Shown here: piece by piece, positions 1 to 4,815 of the stretch
Layout: every line of letters starts with the position of its first letter
Numbering within the stretch: the first letter of the stretch is position 1
Source of the DNA: Bacteroidales bacterium
GTDB taxonomy: Bacteria > Bacteroidota > Bacteroidia > Bacteroidales > VadinHA17
Length of the DNA stretch: 7,241 bases
NCBI GenBank assembly: GCA_003162595.1
Contig: PMNJ01000359.1
Span: 1 to 7,241 of the forward strand
Direction of reading: 5' to 3'
The notes under the pieces: model-generated
The model's database searches: none
What the model saw: only the letters and a program-made list of their open reading frames with translations
Told to the model about the DNA's origin: nothing
Program-made: the position numbers and the translations under genes

Positions 1-978
1 TTCGACCCAGCTTTCCTTATCAACGTTATAGACAATAAAATCGCTGTCGAATTGCCAGTAAGCCCAGGAAAATCCAAGTCTTTCCGCAGTTCGGGCTACA
101 AAGGCTGTATATCGCGCCCTTGAATCCATATCGCCCTTGTCGTAGGCGCCAAATTCACCCAGAAATATTGGCCTGTCATTTTTCAGTGACCAGTCAGCGG
201 CAACCTTAAGCTTTGATTCTACCTCCTTTTTTTCATCCGGAGTACCTGTCCATTTTATACCACTCAGGTTCTTATAATCACTTGCCCATGCTGCTCCCTG
301 ATGTGTAAACCGCATGGGATGATAAAAATGCACTGTTACAATAATATTCCGGTCATTATCGGGCAATTTCAATGTATTCAGACTTTCTATGCCATTCCAG
401 TTGCCGGGTCCGATGATCAGGGTCCTGTCAGGATTAGACTCCCTGATGACTTTTATGGCTTCTGCCAGGAATGTGTTCCACATTTCCACGGTAAGCTTCT
501 GGTTGGGCTCATTCAAAAGTTCAAACACTACATTGGCGGATTTATCCTTATACCTTGGAGTAATCTGTTTCCAGAATGAAAGGAACATCTCTTTCTTTGC
601 TTCAGGATTATCAGCCATCGCTGTGTATTCGTGCAAATCCAGGATAATCATAAGATTTGCGTCAAGGCCTTTGGTAACAATCCAGTCGAGTGTTTCGAGC
701 CACCCGGGATTGATTTTATTCTGACTATCCATTTGTGTGAATGGATTCAGGTTTATACGGACTGTAGAAAAACCTGCGTCTTTGATCATCTTAAAATACG
801 ATTCTTTGAATCGTCCTTTTTCATAGACTTGCCAGAATGCTTTATCATATCCGAGGATGTTAACTCCTCTGGCTAGTTTAAGACACTGATTCTGGGCAGA
901 AATGATTTGTGCATCTGTCATGCAATTCATTGAAAAACCGGCGATGAACAAGGCAATAATGAGAATCAGTCTTTTCAT
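1..978 (-). CDS. Exported glycoside hydrolase family 5 (cellulase-like) enzyme, C-terminus cut by window edge
   Basis: Read leftward from the ATG at 978-976, the frame stays open for 326 codons to base 1. It starts with a signal peptide (residues 1-23, hydrophobic core LILIIALFIAGF, likely cut after TDA before Gln24), so the product should be periplasmic or secreted. The rest is a GH5 (beta/alpha)8 barrel. Visible family landmarks are Arg74 in TVRIN, His116 in LDLHEY, the acid/base Glu157 in FELLNEP, His217 and Tyr219 in VHFYHP, the nucleophile Glu275 in FLGEFG, and Trp308 in WAYWQFDSDF. All expected catalytic residues are present, so it is probably active as a retaining endo-beta-glycanase. 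The barrel looks nearly complete, so probably few residues are missing unless a C-terminal module follows. GH5 covers cellulases, mannanases and xyloglucanases; I cannot assign the subfamily. It sits 41 bp after the GH2 stop on the same strand, consistent with one operon. No Shine-Dalgarno site is seen. Confidence 0.93.
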   Translation of the reverse strand, partial: MKRLILIIALFIAGFSMNCMTDAQIISAQNQCLKLARGVNILGYDKAFWQVYEKGRFKESYFKMIKDAGFSTVRINLNPFTQMDSQNKINPGWLETLDWIVTKGLDANLMIILDLHEYTAMADNPEAKKEMFLSFWKQITPRYKDKSANVVFELLNEPNQKLTVEMWNTFLAEAIKVIRESNPDRTLIIGPGNWNGIESLNTLKLPDNDRNIIVTVHFYHPMRFTHQGAAWASDYKNLSGIKWTGTPDEKKEVESKLKVAADWSLKNDRPIFLGEFGAYDKGDMDSRARYTAFVARTAERLGFSWAYWQFDSDFIVYNVDKESWVE

Positions 979-1019
979 GGTTTAAAGTTTTAAGTTTGCG
1001 CAGATTGAGATACTTTCTA

Positions 1020-3467
1020 TTACCTGGTCAGGATCTCAATCATAGTATTCGGAAGTCCTGCTGCTTCTGCATTCACCTTTATTGAACCTGCTTTTGCATA
1101 GGGTCTGATAATAGCCAGGCATTTCCCATTAAAGGTTTTGCATTCAGGCTTGCGGAAACTTTGCATATCATCTGGTGCAGCATTTCCTGATGCCAGCAAT
1201 TCACCGTCACCTGATACTGTGAATTTAACAGTTAAGTCAGTATTGGGTATAAGATTATCATCTTTGTCCCTGACTTCAACTGAAACATAAGATAGATCGT
1301 TACGGTCAGCATTAATCCGGGTTCTGTCGGCTGATAATATCAGGTGAGAAGGCTTTCCGGCCGTTCTGAACACCTTAGTTGCTGCTTCCTTCCCATTTAT
1401 TAAACCTATAGCTTTCAGCTCGCCGGGTAAGTATGGTACAGTGAATTTTGCAGTAAGCCTGTTTTTGTCAGAAGTTTGTTTTTGTCCTATCACTTTCCCA
1501 TTTAGCTCAAGGCGTACTTCCTGGCAGCGTGAATAAACCGATACCTGCAATGAATCTCCTTCCTCTCCGGGCCAGGTCCAGCTTTGATATTCAGCCGGCC
1601 AGCCCCACATTGAAATCTCTTCCTTTTTACCTGCCGGAAGTGGTGCATGAACTGCCATCTCAAGTTTACTTCTGCCCCATACCACATCCCTGAAATAAGA
1701 TTGAGCTTTTTTTTGTCCGGTGATATCTATATCGCCGCACCAGGAGTTGTACCAGGGCCATGGCATACTGAAGCTGGCATCCTTCTTGTCATAGTACACA
1801 TGTCCGATGCCCGATTCTCCAAGATAATCCATACCGGTCCATACAAAATCCCCTATGACCCATGAATCTTTTTCAACCTGCTGCCAGTTTTCAAATGCTT
1901 CTATCGGAAACGACTCCGTACCTGCCATTATTCGAGCGGGGTACTTTTTATGATCGTTTTCATATTCTCTCCATTCGTAATTATATCCTGCCACGTCAAG
2001 GCTGGCAAAAGCTTTTGCCGAGGCTGACCAATCTATACCGGGATGGTCCCAGAATAAGCAGACTGCTGCAGTAACAGGACGTGAATTGTCGAGAGATTTA
2101 ACAACCCTGACCAGCTGACTGGCGATACGCTGGCCTGAAGTGTCGGCACGCTCGTAAATTTCATTACCTATACTCCAGGCGATCACACTGGGGTGATTTC
2201 GGTCACGAAGGATCATTGATTGCAGATCATTTTTCCAGTTATCTTTAAAATAATTACTATAATCGGATGGGTTTTTTGGATGTTCCCACATGTCGAACGC
2301 TTCATCGATTACAAGCATTCCAATCCGGTCGCAGGCGTCCAGAAATTGTTTCGAAGGGGGATTATGGCTGGTACGTATGGCATTGTACCCATTGGCTTTC
2401 ATTATTTCAACCCGTCTTTCTTCTGCGCGGTCGAAAGCGGCAGAGCCAAGTAAACCGTTGTCATGATGCATGCATGCACCCTTAAGCTCAAGTGGAATAT
2501 CATTTAGACGAAAACCTTTGCCCGCACTGAAATCAAGTGTTCTTACTCCAAACTGCACCGAATAACTGTCAATTATCTTCCCTTTTGCAACGATCTGGGA
2601 TGTGGCCCGATACAAGTGGGGATTATCAACCGACCATAAAGATGGTTGTGTTATCTTAAGAGACTGTTCAACTGATAGTGTTCCGTCTGGCTCAATCGCT
2701 ATTGATTTCTCTGTCTTATCAATAACATGGTCATCTGTATCACTGATAAAAGTTACAAGCTTTCCTTCAGTGTTTTCGTGACCACTGTTTTTAAGCTTAA
2801 CTGACAACCGGATCTGGGCTATATCCTTTGAAAGTAAGTTTGTCGTAATAAACAAACCGTTTTCAGCTACTCTGAGCGGATTAGTTATTGTTAGCCATAC
2901 ATGACGGTATATCCCTGATCCACTGTACCATCGGCTGTTCTTCCCGGGATTATTTACCTCAACTGCAATTACATTATCGGATCCGGGGATCAGCAGCCGT
3001 GATATGTCGAACGAAAAAGGGGTATATCCATAGAAATGATCCCCTGCCTTTTTCCCGTTCACCCAGACACTGGATATCATATATACACCATCGAAGCAAA
3101 CAGATACATTTTTCATCCTGTACGAATCATCGGGGGTGAAATGTTTCCTGTACCAGCCGGTGCCCCCTTTTACATGCCCTGTGGCAATGTCTCCTTCACT
3201 GGTTTTGGTGAAAGGACCAATATGATCCTCATTATCGCTTCCGGCAAAATTCTCAATACTCCAGTCATGGGGCAGATCCAGTGTACGCCATCTGGAGTCA
3301 TCAAACAAAGGATCTTCAGCTCCGGTCACACTGTCGCGCAGGAATTTCCACCCCGTGTCAAATGGAAGATTTCGATTATTGATGGATTTGTTTTTTGTAT
3401 TATCCGTTGAGTAGGATAACAGCATTAAACTTAAAGAGAGGAACAGTGGAAATATCAGTTTTTTCAT
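1020..3467 (-). CDS. Exported glycoside hydrolase family 2 enzyme (beta-galactosidase-like, DUF4982-type), complete
   Basis: This 815-residue protein is read leftward from 3467 to a TAA at 1022-1020. I chose the start giving MKKLIFPLFLSL; the frame also allows an ATG at 3506, but that adds 13 mostly polar residues ahead of a normal signal peptide. After the signal peptide (about 1-20) come the GH2 jelly-roll domain (about 35-195, motifs LPHDWSIE and SRWYSGSGIYRHVWL), the Ig-like domain (about 196-305), the catalytic barrel (about 306-590), a DUF4982-like domain (about 597-690) and a C-terminal Ig-like GH2 domain (about 700-815); boundaries are by eye. The acid/base is Glu436 in WSIGNEI and the likely nucleophile is Glu518 in AGTESFP. 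The HHD motif (334-336) and DYLGE (547-551) match the usual form of this group. The family removes terminal beta-linked sugars (galactose, glucuronate, mannose), and beta-galactosidase is the default guess. The signal peptide lacks a lipobox Cys, suggesting a soluble periplasmic enzyme. It probably leads an operon with the GH5 gene. Confidence 0.95.
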   Translation of the reverse strand: MKKLIFPLFLSLSLMLLSYSTDNTKNKSINNRNLPFDTGWKFLRDSVTGAEDPLFDDSRWRTLDLPHDWSIENFAGSDNEDHIGPFTKTSEGDIATGHVKGGTGWYRKHFTPDDSYRMKNVSVCFDGVYMISSVWVNGKKAGDHFYGYTPFSFDISRLLIPGSDNVIAVEVNNPGKNSRWYSGSGIYRHVWLTITNPLRVAENGLFITTNLLSKDIAQIRLSVKLKNSGHENTEGKLVTFISDTDDHVIDKTEKSIAIEPDGTLSVEQSLKITQPSLWSVDNPHLYRATSQIVAKGKIIDSYSVQFGVRTLDFSAGKGFRLNDIPLELKGACMHHDNGLLGSAAFDRAEERRVEIMKANGYNAIRTSHNPPSKQFLDACDRIGMLVIDEAFDMWEHPKNPSDYSNYFKDNWKNDLQSMILRDRNHPSVIAWSIGNEIYERADTSGQRIASQLVRVVKSLDNSRPVTAAVCLFWDHPGIDWSASAKAFASLDVAGYNYEWREYENDHKKYPARIMAGTESFPIEAFENWQQVEKDSWVIGDFVWTGMDYLGESGIGHVYYDKKDASFSMPWPWYNSWCGDIDITGQKKAQSYFRDVVWGRSKLEMAVHAPLPAGKKEEISMWGWPAEYQSWTWPGEEGDSLQVSVYSRCQEVRLELNGKVIGQKQTSDKNRLTAKFTVPYLPGELKAIGLINGKEAATKVFRTAGKPSHLILSADRTRINADRNDLSYVSVEVRDKDDNLIPNTDLTVKFTVSGDGELLASGNAAPDDMQSFRKPECKTFNGKCLAIIRPYAKAGSIKVNAEAAGLPNTMIEILTR

Positions 3468-3578
3468 CGCAGGAAGCTTTTTAGAACTATAGTAAAAGTA
3501 AACCAAATTTTAGGACTCTTTCACCACTTAAAAAGAAAAAATCAGATCAATGATGTATTTATTAAACCGGGATGCGTT

Positions 3579-3586
3579 TATATTTG
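3579..3586 (+). promoter_or_regulatory. Candidate Bacteroidota-type -7 box (TATATTTG) for the TPR gene
   Basis: TATATTTG matches the Bacteroidota primary sigma factor -7 consensus TAnnTTTG exactly and points toward the TPR gene. Transcription would start near 3593, leaving a leader of about 80 nt. The -33 element is weak: only TTTA at 3558-3561, with 17 bp between boxes instead of the usual 19-21. An inverted repeat overlaps the box. In DNA this AT-rich one such match could be chance. Confidence 0.3.
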
Positions 3587-3597
3587 TTATACAAATA
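3581..3597. repeat. 17-bp perfect inverted repeat, possible operator
   Basis: TATTTGT, a 3-bp centre TAT, then ACAAATA form a perfect dyad with 7-bp arms. It overlaps the candidate -7 box of the TPR gene and lies 114 bp upstream of the leftward GH2 start, so a dimeric regulator bound here could affect both directions. Because the spacer is very AT-rich, arms of this length can arise by chance; there is no second copy upstream of the other GH2 gene that I could see. Confidence 0.35.
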
Positions 3598-3672
3598 GTT
3601 TATAAATGAATTCATGCTTTGCATAAATAATTTAAAATACTATAAAGTTCAGTTAACTAAAAATTCAGAAAG

Positions 3673-4470
3673 ATGAAAAGGATGTTTCTTTTGACGACGT
3701 TGCTTATAACAGGGACATTGATATTTTCCCAGCCGGCGGAAGATAAATTTATGCCGGTTACTACAAATTCAAAATCAGCCTTGTCGCTTTATAACCAGGC
3801 AATGAAATACTATGATGACGTTAAACTGAAGGATGCGCTTGAAACATTTAAAAAAGCTCTTAATGCGGATCCGGATTTTTTCATGGCTAATTACCAGATG
3901 GCTTCATATTACCTTCTGAATCGATCTGATGATAATTTTAACGAATATGCTGATGCCGCAATCAATTGTAGAGCAAAACTCACTGATGCTGAGGAACTTC
4001 TGAAAGAGGGCCTGGTCAAATTGAAGCAGGGTCGTACCAATGTTACCGACCTGGGGAAAAAACTTGTGGAAATGTATCCGGATGATCCAAATTCATATAA
4101 TAACCTGGTTTCTTTTCAATCACTTGCAGGCGATTCTACTGGCATAGTTGAAACTTTGAATAAAGCAATTATAATTGCTTCTAATCCTGCATCCTTTTAC
4201 AATCAGCTCGGATATGCATATCTGACATTAAATCAGAGCGATAAAGCGGAAGAAGCCTTCAATAAATACATTGAGCTGGAACCAAAGAATCCGAACGTGT
4301 ACGACTCAAAGGGAGATTTCTATATGTTCATTAGAAGATACGATAAAGCTTATGAATCATATATGACAGCTAATTCCATAGATCCTTCTTTCAGTCATGA
4401 CAAGGCCGAACTGGCAAAACAGCTTTATGAACAGACGGAAGGCAAGAAACTGCAAATAATCTCCATATAA
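3673..4470 (+). CDS. Exported tetratricopeptide-repeat (TPR) protein, function unknown
   Basis: This 265-residue protein starts at an ATG preceded by an A-rich stretch (TCAGAAAG) and ends at TAA 4468-4470. Residues 1-19 form a signal peptide (core MFLLTTLLITGTLIF) with a likely cut between Ser19 and Gln20, so it should be periplasmic. The mature part is almost all helical repeats. Clear TPR units are at about 36-69 (ending KKALNADPDF), 173-206 (GYAYLTLNQSDKAEEAFNKY) and 207-240 (RRYDKAYESYMTANSIDPSF), and a degenerate unit lies at about 140-172. No enzymatic domain, membrane anchor or sugar-binding module is visible. TPR proteins act as protein-binding scaffolds, so the partner cannot be named from sequence. 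It lies between two GH2 genes, on the same strand as the right-hand one but 345 bp from it, so co-transcription is uncertain. It is not a SusD-like protein: it is too short and has no lipobox Cys. Confidence 0.9.
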   Translation: MKRMFLLTTLLITGTLIFSQPAEDKFMPVTTNSKSALSLYNQAMKYYDDVKLKDALETFKKALNADPDFFMANYQMASYYLLNRSDDNFNEYADAAINCRAKLTDAEELLKEGLVKLKQGRTNVTDLGKKLVEMYPDDPNSYNNLVSFQSLAGDSTGIVETLNKAIIIASNPASFYNQLGYAYLTLNQSDKAEEAFNKYIELEPKNPNVYDSKGDFYMFIRRYDKAYESYMTANSIDPSFSHDKAELAKQLYEQTEGKKLQIISI

Positions 4471-4534
4471 TCTTTTCCCTTTAACGAAAAAGCGCAACCA
4501 TACTGAGAGTAACATTAATCCTTAATTGAGAATA

Positions 4535-4555
4535 ATCCCTCCCGGAGGAGGGGAT
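4535..4555. repeat. GC-rich hairpin downstream of the TPR gene
   Basis: CCCTCC (4537-4542) pairs with GGAGGG (4547-4552) around the tetraloop CGGA; AT and AT extend the stem if G4553 is bulged. It begins 64 nt after the TPR stop codon. There is no T-run on either side, so it is a poor intrinsic terminator. It looks more like part of a dispersed intergenic repeat together with the palindrome at 4588-4613. Confidence 0.5.
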
Positions 4556-4587
4556 GAAAGGGGAGAGGTAAAACAGCAGAGAATTTG

Positions 4588-4613
4588 TAGAGACGTTGCA
4601 TGCAATGCCTCTA
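4588..4613. repeat. 26-bp near-palindromic intergenic repeat (TAGAGACGTTGCATGCAA...)
   Basis: The centre is TTGCATGCAA (4596-4605), and 13-bp arms pair except for one G-T wobble (4595/4606) and one A/C mismatch (4593/4608). The outer arms read TAGAGAC and GCCTCTA. From memory, palindromes of the TAGAGACGTTGCATGCAACGTCTCTA kind recur between genes in some Bacteroidota and cyanobacteria; this would be a slightly decayed copy. Only one copy lies in this window, so the dispersed nature is not shown here. Confidence 0.55.
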
Positions 4614-4815
4614 TTTGATTAGATCAGGGATATTATTGGAATTATCGAAATTGATAAGCCAGTGCATATCTTTTGAGTTGAAAATAAGTATTAACTTTAA
4701 CAGATAATATATTGATTTTGTCAACCAAAGTTTCTTATTTTCAAGAATAAAACTATCTTCATGGTTGTCTCTATACAGTAATCAACTTCTTCTGATCTAA
4801 CCTTAACTCTGGCAT

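Larger units (their letters stand above)
3468..3672. promoter_or_regulatory. Divergent intergenic control region between the GH2 and TPR genes
   Basis: This AT-rich 205-bp spacer separates two start codons that point away from each other, so it must hold the promoter for the leftward GH2-GH5 pair and probably one for the rightward TPR gene. Three symmetric patches lie in its right half: a 7-bp-arm inverted repeat at 3581-3597, the 10-bp palindrome ATGAATTCAT at 3606-3615, and ATGC-TTT-GCAT at 3614-3624. For the leftward gene, the best -7-like match is TACTTTTA (complement of 3493-3500), seven of eight positions to TAnnTTTG, but it is close to the start codon and lacks a good -33 partner. Neither start codon has a clear Shine-Dalgarno sequence, which is usual in Bacteroidota. 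Confidence 0.6.
4471..4815. other. 345-bp gene-free gap holding repeats and, presumably, the promoter of the second GH2 gene
   Basis: No credible reading frame was found here. The first half contains a GC-rich hairpin (4535-4555), a purine-rich run (GGGGATGAAAGGGGAGAGG, 4550-4568) and a near-palindrome (4588-4613). The second half (about 4620-4815) is AT-rich and would have to contain the promoter of the downstream GH2 gene. The nearest match to the Bacteroidota -7 box is TGATTTTG at 4713-4720, seven of eight positions, with no convincing -33 element. No tRNA-like fold, riboswitch or T-tract terminator was recognised. Confidence 0.6.

Noticed and set aside
301..876. Three overlapping plus-strand open frames (301-579, 389-724, 631-876) opposite the GH5 gene
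   Set aside because: They lie antisense to a frame with clear GH5 catalytic motifs and have no signal peptide, domain or sensible composition of their own.
919..930. Possible lipobox Cys in the GH5 signal peptide (FSMNC, Cys19)
   Set aside because: The residues before Cys (Ser-Met-Asn) do not fit a lipobox; a signal peptidase I cut after TDA before Gln24 fits better.
1502..3410. Several short frames (one minus, others plus, up to 124 codons at 3036-3410) inside the first GH2 gene
   Set aside because: All overlap a complete GH2 reading frame with conserved motifs along its whole length; they are shadows.
3468..3506. Upstream ATG at 3506 extending the first GH2 by 13 residues
   Set aside because: The extension puts a polar, Tyr-rich stretch ahead of an otherwise standard signal peptide beginning MKKLIF, so the internal ATG at 3467 is preferred.
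4535..4555. Hairpin as an intrinsic terminator of the TPR gene
   Set aside because: There is no T-tract after the stem on either strand, so it was kept only as a repeat-like hairpin.
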